Shown here in pieces: positions 9,469 to 19,400 of a stretch of DNA of 64,000 nucleotides (the first letter of the stretch is position 1; every line of letters begins with the position of its first letter). The notes below the pieces were generated by a model. The model searched no databases. It saw nothing but the letters and a program-made list of their open reading frames with translations, and had not been told where the DNA came from. The stretch lies in contig JAJFLA010000041.1 in NCBI GenBank assembly GCA_021772935.1, positions 31,435 through 95,434 on the forward strand, in the 5' to 3' direction. The DNA is from Gammaproteobacteria bacterium. GTDB lineage: Bacteria; Pseudomonadota; Gammaproteobacteria; Xanthomonadales; SZUA-36. The position numbers were made by a program, and so were the translations under genes.

Positions 9469-10656
9469 ATGGAAGCACACCTACATATGTGGTTGAACCT
9501 GTTGGTTCGCTGGTCGCACCTTATTGTCGGTATCGCCTGGATCGGCGCCTCATTTTATTTCAACTGGCTTGAGAACCACCTGAACCGGCAAGACCAGGCT
9601 GAAGGCACTGCGGGCGATCTTTGGGCCGTGCACGGCGGTGGTTTTTACTATCTGAAAAAATTTGCCGGTACACCCGGAGAGCTCCCACCTACCCTGCATT
9701 GGTTCAAGTGGGAGGCCTATACAACCTGGATCAGCGGTATGGCCATGCTGATCATAGTGTTCTACTGGAATGCAGAAACTTACATGCTCAACCCCAATGT
9801 CACCGGCATAACACCCGTCCTGGCAGTAACTATTGGCATCGGCTCACTGCTGGCCAGTTGGGTTTTTTATGATGTGTTATGCGGCTCACCAATATCACGT
9901 TTCGAATGGTTGACAGGTTTGATGATATTGGCCTGGTTCGTGATACTCGCCTGGAGCCTTAGCACCTGGCTAAGCGATCGTGCTGCCTATATTCATGTCG
10001 GCGCAGCCATTGGCACAGTGATGGTGGCCAACGTTTTTCGAGTCATCATTCCAGGGCAAAAAGACCTCGTCAATGCGGTCACAGAAAACCGAAAACCCGA
10101 CCCCAGCAAAGGTCTGAAAGCGTTGCAGCGCTCTAGACACAACAATTATTTCACATTACCCGTGCTTTTCATCATGATCAGCAGTCATTACCCTGCGACC
10201 TACGGTCACGCTTATAACTGGTTGGTACTGATAGTTTTCTCACTGGCAGCCGTGGCCATAAGACACTATTTTAATATCCGGCATTTACCGGACTTTAAAG
10301 TCTGGCCGTTGATCCTGGCCGGTTTGTTATTGGCTGGCCTGATTATCGCCACCGCACCCGCACCGCGACCGAGCGCTTCACAAGCTGGTGAACCAATAAC
10401 AGTGGTTACCATCGGTGAGGCACACGCCATCATCCTGCACCGCTGTGTAAGCTGTCATGCCGCTCAACCCGGCTTTGAGGGCTTCACTGCTGCCCCGCTG
10501 GGTGTTGAACTCGATAGCCAGCAAAAGCTGTTACAGCACCGCGAACGGGTCTACCAGGTGGTTGCAATGTCCCGAACCATGCCCCTGGGCAACCTGACCC
10601 GAATGACCGAAGCCGAACGAAACACCATCGCTAACTGGTATCAGGCGTCACGATGA
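9469..10656 (+). CDS. puuD: Membrane urate hydroxylase with C-terminal cytochrome c domain (PuuD)
   Basis: Oxidises urate to 5-hydroxyisourate at the inner membrane, passing electrons to the respiratory chain instead of making peroxide as soluble uricase does. The 395 residues begin with the family hallmark WSHLIVGIAWIGASFYFNWLEN, followed by about eight membrane segments to residue 300, then a periplasmic class I cytochrome c domain with CVSCH at 326-330 and a methionine ligand candidate in SRTMPLGN near 369. It completes the route between XdhAB and UraH. No clear ribosome-binding site precedes the ATG; the repeat block separates it from xdhB. Confidence 0.93.
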   Translation: MEAHLHMWLNLLVRWSHLIVGIAWIGASFYFNWLENHLNRQDQAEGTAGDLWAVHGGGFYYLKKFAGTPGELPPTLHWFKWEAYTTWISGMAMLIIVFYWNAETYMLNPNVTGITPVLAVTIGIGSLLASWVFYDVLCGSPISRFEWLTGLMILAWFVILAWSLSTWLSDRAAYIHVGAAIGTVMVANVFRVIIPGQKDLVNAVTENRKPDPSKGLKALQRSRHNNYFTLPVLFIMISSHYPATYGHAYNWLVLIVFSLAAVAIRHYFNIRHLPDFKVWPLILAGLLLAGLIIATAPAPRPSASQAGEPITVVTIGEAHAIILHRCVSCHAAQPGFEGFTAAPLGVELDSQQKLLQHRERVYQVVAMSRTMPLGNLTRMTEAERNTIANWYQASR

Positions 10657-10748
10657 CACCCAGGGGGCGTCGTGCTGGTGGCAAACCACCCTCCTTGCTA
10701 AAAAGCTATTCGCTGGCAACATTGGGTGGAACGTTGGAGTGCATCGTC

Positions 10749-11297
10749 TCAATCCAGCGCACAAACCTCATCTGTGCAGCCTGATGCTACCTGCTTGTCG
10801 TCTTCGGTAGACTCTCCGGAACTTTTTCTGGTGGCAATCAATGTTGCCAATTCTGCACCCAGCATCAGATCATCAATGCGTCCAAAACCATGACGCCGGA
10901 TGATGCCATCTCGATCGATCAACACCAGCGAGGGTGTTCCACGCATCGTATAGTCGCGCATGGTGATCGGTTGATAGTCATTGTTACCCGGTGTATCGAT
11001 GGCAATTGGAAAACTCAGCCGGTATTCGTGTATGAACGCCTTCAGAGCAGTAGGTGTCATGGCATCGTGGTGCTCGAAAACCGTATGCAAACCAACCACC
11101 ATCAGGTCATCGTGACTGAACATATCCCACGCCCTTTGCGCCTGCGGTAGTGCATGACTGACACAACCAGGACACAACATCTGAAATGCGTGCAACATCA
11201 CCACCTTGCCGCGCATACTGGCAAGGCTGTAAGGTCCTTGAGTGTTCAGCCATTGATCAACCGACCACTCCGGGGCTATGCTTCCATTATTGCTCAT
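10749..11297 (-). CDS. Thioredoxin-fold (peroxiredoxin/TlpA-like) protein
   Basis: About 182 residues with a thioredoxin fold: MRGKVVMLHAFQMLCPGC near 30-46 gives a CPGC active site, FPIAIDTPGN near 95 and RGTPSLVLIDRDGIIRRHG near 115-133 carry the cis-proline and the AhpC/TlpA core. No signal peptide is seen, so it seems cytoplasmic, and the C-terminal tail has two extra cysteines (SGCTDEVCALD). The ATG at 11297 is chosen; a TTG at 11303 directly abuts the stop of the cytochrome P460 gene. The two genes form an operon, so a redox job linked to that cytochrome is inferred. Confidence 0.8.
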   Translation of the reverse strand: MSNNGSIAPEWSVDQWLNTQGPYSLASMRGKVVMLHAFQMLCPGCVSHALPQAQRAWDMFSHDDLMVVGLHTVFEHHDAMTPTALKAFIHEYRLSFPIAIDTPGNNDYQPITMRDYTMRGTPSLVLIDRDGIIRRHGFGRIDDLMLGAELATLIATRKSSGESTEDDKQVASGCTDEVCALD

Positions 11298-11303
11298 GTT
11301 CAA

Positions 11304-11795
11304 TCAGGGCCTGTACTTGGCGAATACGTAGCTGGACGACGCAACTGCCGTATGGCAACCGTAACACGAGCTACCATCACCTGAAACCAGCCGCTTTGTC
11401 TTGCTATCGCCCGCAAAACCCTCAAACCCCCAACCGCCGGTACTGGCAAAAGCCTGGGTGTCGCGCAGCATGACACCGACCAGTTTGCGCGGTCCCTCTG
11501 CGATCGCATTACCACCTTCCTGGTACTCTAGTAAATCAAAAACCAAGGTGGCCCCATTTTCATAATTATTGGTCTGCTGTCCCTTCATCGCGAGTTCATT
11601 TCCGTACACGTGGTGAATACCATGGAATGGGTTTTCCAAGGAGTGACCCGGCAAAATCAACATTGTCTTCAAATGCTGCCAGCTACGATAGTTTTCAGGA
11701 TAAGGCACAAGAGTCTTGTCCTCTGCTTGCGCGCCCGACCATGTAAACCCAAAAGAGCCGATTACAACGATGGCGATCAGTAATAACTTTTGCAT
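11304..11795 (-). CDS. Cytochrome P460-family periplasmic protein
   Basis: A 163-residue exported protein: signal peptide to about residue 24 (VIGSFGFTWSGAQA), then the P460 pattern YPENYRSWQHLKTM, HHVYGNELA near 72, a beta core, and one c-type heme site CYGCH at 144-148 near the end. P460 proteins bind an unusual cross-linked heme and some oxidise hydroxylamine; many relatives have no known substrate. Whether the lysine cross-link is made here cannot be told. It is divergent from a MarR-type regulator with paired operator-like palindromes between them. Confidence 0.85.
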   Translation of the reverse strand: MQKLLLIAIVVIGSFGFTWSGAQAEDKTLVPYPENYRSWQHLKTMLILPGHSLENPFHGIHHVYGNELAMKGQQTNNYENGATLVFDLLEYQEGGNAIAEGPRKLVGVMLRDTQAFASTGGWGFEGFAGDSKTKRLVSGDGSSCYGCHTAVASSSYVFAKYRP

Positions 11796-11821
11796 TTATG
11801 TACTCCCTATTTCACATATTG

Positions 11822-11880
11822 TATTGAGTCGATACTTTATTATCGAATGTAACACTTGTCAAGATAATATCGAATCAATA
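11822..11880. promoter_or_regulatory. Inverted operator-like sites between P460 and marR
   Basis: Two near-palindromes stand in inverted orientation: TATTGAGTCGATA at 11822-11834 and TATCGAATCAATA at 11868-11880. The intervening AT-rich stretch contains a further TTATCGAAT partial copy at 11840-11848. Both lie in the 96 bp between divergent start codons, the usual place for MarR autoregulation. Binding is inferred. Confidence 0.6.
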
Positions 11881-11891
11881 CTATTGATAAC

Positions 11892-12452
11892 ATGAGTGGG
11901 TCAAAACTTAGAAGTTTGGTGGAAAGACTCGGTGGTTTGATTCGTACCGAGCAACGCAGTGCGGGTCTTGACGACCAATTGCAACCCGTTCATCAGGATG
12001 TTCTTCATTATCTCGCGCGCTGTAACCGTTACAGTAATACACCCGCTGCGGTCACCGAGTATCTGCAGATTACCAAGGGCACAGCATCACAATCCATTCG
12101 TGTACTTGAGCGTCGCAAATTCGTTCTGAAGCGGGCAGATAAGCAAGATGGCCGTGTTGTGCGTTTGCGACTCAGCCTCAGCGGCCAACGTCTGGTGGAT
12201 AAACTACGGCAACGAGTTTCCTGGCAGTATCTGACTGATGAAATCGGTTCTGCAGATCTGGCCGCCGGTGAGCTTGCTTTGACCAAAATCCTGAAACACC
12301 TTCAACAGCACAATAAATTCAGGTCGTTCGGGCAATGTAATACTTGCCATCACTTTTGCCAGCAAAGTCCGAATAAATTCAAATGTGGCTTGACCGGAGA
12401 AGTCCTGCAACTGGAGGAGACACTGCAGATCTGTCGTGAACACATGGCATGA
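11892..12452 (+). CDS. MarR-family regulator with C-terminal cysteine cluster
   Basis: 186 residues. The MarR winged helix spans about residues 25-110 (LQITKGTASQSIRVLERR recognition helix; ADKQDGRVVRLRLSLSG wing). Beyond residue 145 there is an unusual tail with C149, C152, C156, C165 and C181 plus H153/H154 (CNTCHHFC, then CGLTGE, then ICREH). This could bind zinc, an Fe-S cluster or heme, or act as a thiol switch. Its divergent neighbours are a heme protein and a thioredoxin-fold protein, so redox- or metal-sensing control of that pair is the simplest inference. Confidence 0.85.
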   Translation: MSGSKLRSLVERLGGLIRTEQRSAGLDDQLQPVHQDVLHYLARCNRYSNTPAAVTEYLQITKGTASQSIRVLERRKFVLKRADKQDGRVVRLRLSLSGQRLVDKLRQRVSWQYLTDEIGSADLAAGELALTKILKHLQQHNKFRSFGQCNTCHHFCQQSPNKFKCGLTGEVLQLEETLQICREHMA

Positions 12453-12557
12453 ATTACCAGCCACCATTACGCAATGCCGAAGGTTATTTATTCCAACCTG
12501 GGGATTGGGACGAAGATATTACATGTGCGCTCGCTAACTGTTGAATAGGAATTAATA

Positions 12558-13760
12558 ATGAAATTACGACCAAGGACCCTGTTCAGCGTCATTGCAGCCA
12601 TCGGGACGATCATTCTCACCCAGGGCACCTTTGCTGCGACCGCTGGTTTGCCATGCGAGGCACAAGATTTCACTATCATTGACGAGTTCAGTTCTGCCCG
12701 GAGAGGCTCCTGTACGGCGCTTGTGGACAATCATGTCAGTATTGAGATCATTCCGGAAAACAGCGAGCCGATTAATGATAGTGCCTGGTATGCATTCAAG
12801 CTTGTCCCTAAAGCCCCGGTGGTGGCACGAATCTTAATAAATTATACGGGAGGCCATCATCGCTACTGGCCAAAAATCAGTCAAGATGGCCTTAACTGGC
12901 TGCCACTGGATGAGCGTTATGTACATGCACATGCCGGCGGCAGGAAGGTTGAACTCCAGGTACCTTTGGCAGATAAGCCTGTATGGATTGCAGCACAGGA
13001 GCTTATTACGTTATCGACCTATCAACACTGGAGTAAGCGGCTCGAAAGGGAGTCGGGCGCAAATTTGAGCATACTGGGTGAGTCGAAAGGCGGATTTCCA
13101 ATTCATGTTCTGGATAGTGGGGAATCATCACAGGATGTGATCTTAATCATTGGCAGACAACATCCTCCCGAGGTTACAGGTGCCATCGCATTCTTTACCT
13201 TCGTTGAAACCTTGTTTGGCAGCACTGATCTCGCACAGCAGTTTCGCAAACATTATCGCTTGCTGACAATCCCGGTGCTTAACCCGGATGGTGTGCACTA
13301 TGGACACTGGCGACACAATCTCGGGGGTGTCGATCTGAACCGCGACTGGGGCCCATTCACGCAACCGGAAACCCGGCTGGTTAAGGCATTTCTGGATCGA
13401 CTCGAGGGTGAGGGTAAACAGATTCGTTTATTTCTGGATTTTCATTCGACACAAAATAATTTGCTCTATACACAAAGCGACCAGGAGACGACAATCCCCG
13501 CTAACTTTGCCGCCAACTGGTTTTCCAGAGTGCGCCCGAGATTGCAGGACTACTCTTTCCGTCACGAGCCACGAGCGTTGTCAGACAAGGCGACCGGCAA
13601 GAATTATATGTACAGGCGCTATGGCATACCTTCAATAACCTACGAAGTTGGTGATAAAACCGAAGCCACTGCCACTCAAGTCGCCGCTCAGGTATTTGCC
13701 GAGGAAATGATGGTCTTGATGCTGGATGCCAGCGGCTTTGAGGTGCAGAAAGGGCAATGA
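12558..13760 (+). CDS. Secreted M14-family zinc carboxypeptidase
   Basis: 400 residues with a signal peptide (cleavage near TFAATAG, about residue 27), a beta-sandwich N-domain (about 37-150, as in the Nna1/AGBL branch of M14), and the catalytic domain. Zinc ligands are H202 and E205 in GRQHPPEVTG and H296 in LDFHSTQ; VDLNRDWG at 258-265 gives the substrate-binding Asn-Arg; E363 in TYEVGD is the catalytic base. It would trim C-terminal residues from peptides outside the cytoplasm; specificity cannot be read. It overlaps the next gene by 4 bp (ATGA). Confidence 0.85.
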   Translation: MKLRPRTLFSVIAAIGTIILTQGTFAATAGLPCEAQDFTIIDEFSSARRGSCTALVDNHVSIEIIPENSEPINDSAWYAFKLVPKAPVVARILINYTGGHHRYWPKISQDGLNWLPLDERYVHAHAGGRKVELQVPLADKPVWIAAQELITLSTYQHWSKRLERESGANLSILGESKGGFPIHVLDSGESSQDVILIIGRQHPPEVTGAIAFFTFVETLFGSTDLAQQFRKHYRLLTIPVLNPDGVHYGHWRHNLGGVDLNRDWGPFTQPETRLVKAFLDRLEGEGKQIRLFLDFHSTQNNLLYTQSDQETTIPANFAANWFSRVRPRLQDYSFRHEPRALSDKATGKNYMYRRYGIPSITYEVGDKTEATATQVAAQVFAEEMMVLMLDASGFEVQKGQ

Positions 13761-14746
13761 GCGAGCTCTCTATAAAGTCACTTTGCCTAAATTTCCGGAA
13801 AATCAAACAGTTGATGTTCGTAGTCCTGTGTGTAATTGCAGTGTCCGGATGCCAACCAACTGAAGACAATCGGCCCGACCGGGTCAGGTCAGAAACCCGT
13901 ACAATTACAAATAAGCTAGCCGAGTTACACGCAAGCAATGGTGATATTCGTTACAGCGTATGGTTGGGGCACGCTGAGGGGGAGCCCTGGTACCAACACA
14001 ATGCTGATAGTGTTAATCCGGCCGCGAGTGCTATCAAATCGGCCATCCTGATCGAGTTTTTTAGCGTACAAATGGATTCTCTGGACAGTGTTTTTACGGC
14101 ACTGGATAACATCATTGATAACCCCCGGAGTCCCGCCATTAACCATTTCAAACCTGAACAGGTCAATGCAGCACGCAATGAATTGCGGGGGCTAACCGTG
14201 CGTGAACTGGCCGAGGCGATGATCAGCAAAAAACATGTCCAGTCCAACGCCGCATATAATGCGGCGGCAAATGTTGCAATCCAATACCTCGGTGGGCCGG
14301 CAGCTGTTACAGAACGTATTCATCGTCGCTTTCCTGGCACTGATCAATTGGTAATAGCACGCTATATGCTGGCCGACCGGCAGAAGAATGATGACAACCT
14401 GCTAACCGCGGAGTCACTAGCTGTCGTGTTGCAATTTCTCAGCCAACAGCATCCACCCAATGATCTACGATCGGCGGCACGTAAGGTTCTATGGCTGGAA
14501 TCAGACCCCTCTCGCGGTGACCACTTTTACAAAGGTGGAACACTCACGTCATCACCACAGGTGCGGATTGAAGCGGGCTGGTGGGATCATCGAGGTGCGG
14601 TCAGTGTTTACGTAGTTATTGCAACGCAATACGGAACTCAAGGCGGCAGCGGAGACTTTGGTGATTTACGTGCAAACCTTAGCGAGCTCTCAGTTATTGT
14701 TCAGAATTCGGGTATCCGAATTCGTGATGCAACTCTGACGCGCTAA
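13757..14746 (+). CDS. Beta-lactamase-like serine hydrolase lipoprotein
   Basis: 329 residues. A membrane segment ends in the lipobox VIAVSGC (lipidated C32). The class A beta-lactamase/PBP fold follows with SAIK at 91-94 (Ser-x-x-Lys nucleophile), an SNAAYN motif in place of SDN near residue 165, and KGGT in place of KTG near 258. Such divergent motifs suggest a peptidase or esterase rather than a true drug-resistance enzyme. It is coupled to the M14 gene by an ATGA overlap. The 3' end overlaps the convergent amidohydrolase gene by 57 bp. Confidence 0.75.
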   Translation: MSELSIKSLCLNFRKIKQLMFVVLCVIAVSGCQPTEDNRPDRVRSETRTITNKLAELHASNGDIRYSVWLGHAEGEPWYQHNADSVNPAASAIKSAILIEFFSVQMDSLDSVFTALDNIIDNPRSPAINHFKPEQVNAARNELRGLTVRELAEAMISKKHVQSNAAYNAAANVAIQYLGGPAAVTERIHRRFPGTDQLVIARYMLADRQKNDDNLLTAESLAVVLQFLSQQHPPNDLRSAARKVLWLESDPSRGDHFYKGGTLTSSPQVRIEAGWWDHRGAVSVYVVIATQYGTQGGSGDFGDLRANLSELSVIVQNSGIRIRDATLTR

Positions 14747-16315
14747 TAGTTGCCCAGTTCTACTGGGCGTTAATGTTCCATCATCAATGACAAACTCCCC
14801 ATTTACCAACAGATAATGAACACCCTGGGCTAACTTTTCAGGATTCTGATAATCGGCCATCGCTTGGAAACCCGATCGGCTCCAAAGCGCCACATCGGCC
14901 CGGTATCCTTTCAGTAAGTACCCCCGGTCACACAAATTCAGAATCTCCGCGGTAAGACTACTGCTACGCCTCACGAACTCTGAGAGGGTCAACAATGAGC
15001 GGCGTTGCACATACTTCTGGTATTTTTTCGGAAAAGTAGCGTACTTCCGGGGATGGCCTTGAGACCCATCAGAACCGGTCACTACCCAGGGCTGGCGCAT
15101 CAATCTTTCCACATCCCGTTCCTGCATCATAAAGGATGCGACCGAAAGGTCGCCGTCAAGAATAATAGCAATGGCAGCATCAACCGGTTCACTGGATGTC
15201 AGGCGGGAAATCTCAGCCAGAGTTTTGCCCCGCCATTGGGAATTGCCGGTTATCAACAGCGCATCAGCACCACCTCGACGAATCAGGTTTGCTTGCATTT
15301 GCGGGCGGATTTTTGCGACCACTTTCTTATCCTGCAAACGTAACAGCATAGCGGGCTTACCGCCGTCCATCATCTCACGCGGCACCAGGGCGTTGCCAAG
15401 GTGAGTACCTGAAGCCAACCATGGGTACTGGTTGGCAGTGATTTGCAAACCTTCCAGACGGGCATCGTCAATGAGGTCTATAACAGCCTGACTTTGGCCC
15501 CAGACGGAGGGTCCGAGAGCTTTGATATGAGAAATATGCCCTGCTACGCCAGACTGCCTGCTTATTTCGATAATTTCCTCTATGGAGCCAAGCAACCCAA
15601 TGGAATAGTCACTCTCATCCCGAATATGACTGTCATGAACGCCATTGTAATCGGCCACGATTCCTGCCAGGGCAATCAGCTCGTCCGTTTTGGAAAAACT
15701 GCCGGGGGCATAAAACAAACCCGAAGAGAGCCCCAGACTACCTTGCTCCATGGCAGTAGCTAACAGACTTTTCATCTGTAACAGTTCCGTTGTCGTTGGT
15801 GCCCGGTTATCTGCGCCCATAACCGTCCGCCGCAAGGCACCGTGGCCCGTAAATTGTGCGACGTTGGTACCGGTACCGTGCCGGGAAAGCCGCTCACCAA
15901 GAGCCTCATAATCAACCTCACCGCCGCCGTCACTACCGATGATAACTGTCGTTACTCCCTGAAAAAGCCAGGCAGCATTAGCCCTCTTTTCAGCGGACCG
16001 GAGGTCTGCATCCGCATGTGTGTGAGGGTCGATAAAACCCGGCGTAACAATCAGGTTACTGGCATCTACAACCCTCTTGGCAGCAAGGGTGGTGTCAGGT
16101 CCAATGTAGACAATTTTATCTCCTCGTATACCCAGGCTGAGCACTTGCGGAATGTTCTTGCTGCCATCTACAAGTGTCCCGTGAATGATTAAGACATCCA
16201 GTGGCTCGGGCTTTTGTGAACAGTTGCCAACAACCGTCATGCAGACCATTGCAAGCGTCACAATCATGCGAAAAAAAAGATTAGGACTCATTTCAGAAGT
16301 GTATCCTCTTGTCAT
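14690..16315 (-). CDS. D-aminoacylase-like amidohydrolase (N-acyl-D-amino-acid deacylase family)
   Basis: 541 residues with a leader ending near a cysteine (VCMTVVGNCSQ), so probably a lipoprotein. The amidohydrolase barrel has HTHADAD near 98 (His-x-His), HDSHIRDES near 228 and GHISHIKALG near 262 (metal histidines), and VVTGSDGS near 422 (catalytic Asp). In classical D-aminoacylases a metal-ligand cysteine follows GVTTVVVGN; here the segment reads GVTTVIIGSDGGG, so that cysteine is missing. An ATG at 16291 is an alternative start. Likely frees D-amino acids from acylated or peptide forms. Confidence 0.82.
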   Translation of the reverse strand: MTRGYTSEMSPNLFFRMIVTLAMVCMTVVGNCSQKPEPLDVLIIHGTLVDGSKNIPQVLSLGIRGDKIVYIGPDTTLAAKRVVDASNLIVTPGFIDPHTHADADLRSAEKRANAAWLFQGVTTVIIGSDGGGEVDYEALGERLSRHGTGTNVAQFTGHGALRRTVMGADNRAPTTTELLQMKSLLATAMEQGSLGLSSGLFYAPGSFSKTDELIALAGIVADYNGVHDSHIRDESDYSIGLLGSIEEIIEISRQSGVAGHISHIKALGPSVWGQSQAVIDLIDDARLEGLQITANQYPWLASGTHLGNALVPREMMDGGKPAMLLRLQDKKVVAKIRPQMQANLIRRGGADALLITGNSQWRGKTLAEISRLTSSEPVDAAIAIILDGDLSVASFMMQERDVERLMRQPWVVTGSDGSQGHPRKYATFPKKYQKYVQRRSLLTLSEFVRRSSSLTAEILNLCDRGYLLKGYRADVALWSRSGFQAMADYQNPEKLAQGVHYLLVNGEFVIDDGTLTPSRTGQLLARQSCITNSDTRILNNN

Positions 16316-16364
16316 GATAGCAACTCTCTAAAAAGTCCGGCAAAGCTAGCCTTTTGTCTGACTA

Positions 16365-16382
16365 GGGGGCCTGGCGGCCCCC
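16365..16382 (-). terminator. GC-rich hairpin downstream of the TonB receptor gene
   Basis: GGGGGCC and GGCCCCC with a 4 nt loop form an 18 nt perfect stem-loop just past the receptor stop and before the amidohydrolase start. There is no T-tract, so it may only stabilise the 3' end or lower read-through. Confidence 0.35.
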
Positions 16383-16404
16383 ACACGCTTGTTAAACCGG
16401 TCAG

Positions 16405-19400
16405 CTAGAAACTCTTGCTCAGATCCAGATAAAGAACCCGGCCACGGGCATTGTGCATGCTTGATTTAAACCCTCTGATCTCATCATCCAGGCGAGGGGC
16501 CTCATTGGTGACATTATTCGCACCAAAGCGAACCCTTGAGTTAGCCAGGAAACCATCTCCCTTAAACTCGTACTGACCATAAACGTTGGCAGTAACCCAC
16601 TGTTTGACTCTATGCTGTTTTCCATTGGCGTCCAGGCCGGGGCTGGTATCGATATAGCTGCCAATATAACTTCCCAATAATCCTGCTCCAAAACCACTGT
16701 GGTGGCGCCATGAAAAAGTAGCCAGTCCGCGCCACTTCGGCGTACCGTTTCGCTCCAGAAGACTGCCGGCACCAGCCACTGTAACGGACGAGTCGATCGC
16801 TCCCGATTCAATGGCGTCAAGGATAATATTATCTCTATCGGATGGTTCTACATCGAATTTCCTCATTTGTGAGGCGTTAATTTTAAACTTGAAATCTCCC
16901 ACTGCCGTATCAAACAGGTCGTAGTAAATAGCGTAGTCGACGCCTTCGATCTTTCGTGGCAACAGATTGAGGTAGATATCGCTAATAAACAGGATTTCGC
17001 CAACGGGGTCGATACCGGTTCCGGCAAACCATGCGATATCATCTTCATTCGGGTCAGCCCTAACCACATCCGGGTTTGACGAACCTTGTACCCGCAAGGC
17101 GTAGTCAAGATCGACATGATTGCCACCACCAAAGATACCAACAACATCAGTTTGTTCGATGTCCCACCAGTCAACAGTAAAGGTGAAGCCATTGAGGAAG
17201 TCGAATCCGCCGCTGAAGTTTTGTGGATCAATCACAATGCCCACGGTTTTGTTCGTCGACTCCTCCGGTGTCAGGTCGGGGTTGCCCGAACGCCGTTCCT
17301 CGCGCGATTCTGAAAAACCTTCACAATCAGAAAAATCGGCAAAGGTGCCATTGCGCACACCGGCCTCACAAAAAATTTCGTCGGTGCGTGAATTTGAGCG
17401 TAAAACAAGTAATTCATTGATTTGCGGCAAGTTAGGGGCTCTGAAACCCTCTGACCAGGAACCACGGGCCATCAGCCAGTCGTTAACCGCCCAACTACCG
17501 GAAATACGGGGTTTAAAGCCGCTAGAGCCAACATCTGAAAAATCCTCAAAGCGGCCAGCAAGTTGCAGGTTTAACTGCTGCACTAAGGGTATGTTTTGCT
17601 CCTCGCTGATCAACGGCACCAAAAATTCACCAAATATTGAATAGACCTCGCGGGAGCCACCAGAATCTGAGGTTGGGGATGAACCCATGGCATCGCTGCC
17701 TACAAATTGGCCAGTGACCGGGTTGGTAAAGGTAATGGTGCCATCAAGGCGGTCATCACGATCTTCGTCATAAGATTCGTAGCGTGCTTCGATGCCGAAT
17801 GCTGCACCGATTGAACCAGCAGGCAGATCAAACAAGTCACCTTTTGATACCCTGAAATCGGCCAGAGCCAGTTCAGTCGTGCTTTGCCGTTCGACATCAA
17901 TCAGAAAAGTATCAATGACGTGTTGTGGATTAACCGTGCTATCCAGATGATTCGGGTTGTCAGGATCGGCACCGTTGAACATGTTGAAAGCATCCGGTGT
18001 TTCGTTATCCAGTGCCGCGGCAAATGCGGTTGACGATACCCGGTTGTCGGTAACATCGGTGGTTCTGGCTCGTGAATATAGAGCGGCACTGTCCCAGTCC
18101 CATCCCGATTGGCCAATTTCACCGCGCGCTCCTAACAGGGCACGAAATGTCGTGTTGACAACATTGACGTTACGCACACCCAATTCGGTTAAGCGATAGC
18201 GGGCACCGTCAACAAATACCGGCAGCCCTTCATCCGGTACGTTTTCCAGTCCAGGTAAGCGATTAGGGTTGGGTGTGCCATCAGAGAAAGTAACGGGTCC
18301 AAACGGGTTCCAGTAATTATTGGCCGGTACTACGATATCACCACTGGAAATCGGTGTGACGGCCTCAATGGTCGCATCAGTTTCGGCGCGGTAGTAACCC
18401 GCCTCGCCGTAAAGTTCAGTGCCATTTCCAAGGTCATGGTTCAGGAAAGCAAATATATTGACCCGGTCTCTGTCTGAAATTAAGGAACGATCAGCACCGC
18501 GGTTATGTCGTAAATCACGATCGAGCGAACTGTCATCGATGCATATGCCGTCTTGCGTGAGATCATCTGCCGTGGTGCCACGACAACCTGAAAATGTATC
18601 GGGTTGAATGTGGAACCGACCGCTGGAGTTTGTCAGGGTGACACCGTTTTGTCGCACTCGTGTGCTACTTGTGGTACGTAATGTAAATTGACCCCAGGCG
18701 GTTCTGGTATGACGGTTGTCAAAGGATGTATCACCCTCAAAACTGGTTCCGATCAGGAAATCACGCTGATCTGAATTGGCTGAGAATGGAACTTCGCTTG
18801 AATGTAGTCCATCGCGCTGGGAATAACTGGCTGCAAACGATATGTTGGTACGGTCATCATTAAACGTTTTGCCCCCACTCACGGTGATTTGTTGCTCGTT
18901 TAAGCCATTACCTGTTGCATCGGAGGCTCGAAAGGCGACCCTGATCCCCTCATAATCATTTTTTAAAATCGTGTTGAATACCCCCGCAACTGCGTCCGAA
19001 CCATAAATTGCCGAGGCACCATCAAGCAGTACTTCTACACGTTGGATACCGGCTATCGGCAATGCGTTCATGTTTACCGTCACCGCAGGCACCAGGTTTT
19101 TTGTTTGCGTTCCGGGGTGGTTTACCACGCGCCTGGAGTTTAACAGCACAAGCGTATTGCCTGGCCCCAGTGAGCGTAAATTGATCGACGAAATATCACC
19201 GCGTGAATTATTCACCGTATTGTTATTGTCATCACGAAAATCAACTTCGCCCTGGCCCGGCAGTGAACGAATCAGATCATCACCATCAAAACTGCCGAGT
19301 GCCTCAATATCCTGCTCGTTATAGATTGCGACCGGCAAGGCCGCTGTTACGCTGGCACCCTTGATATGTGTACCTGTAACGATGACCTCTTCGAGCAAGC

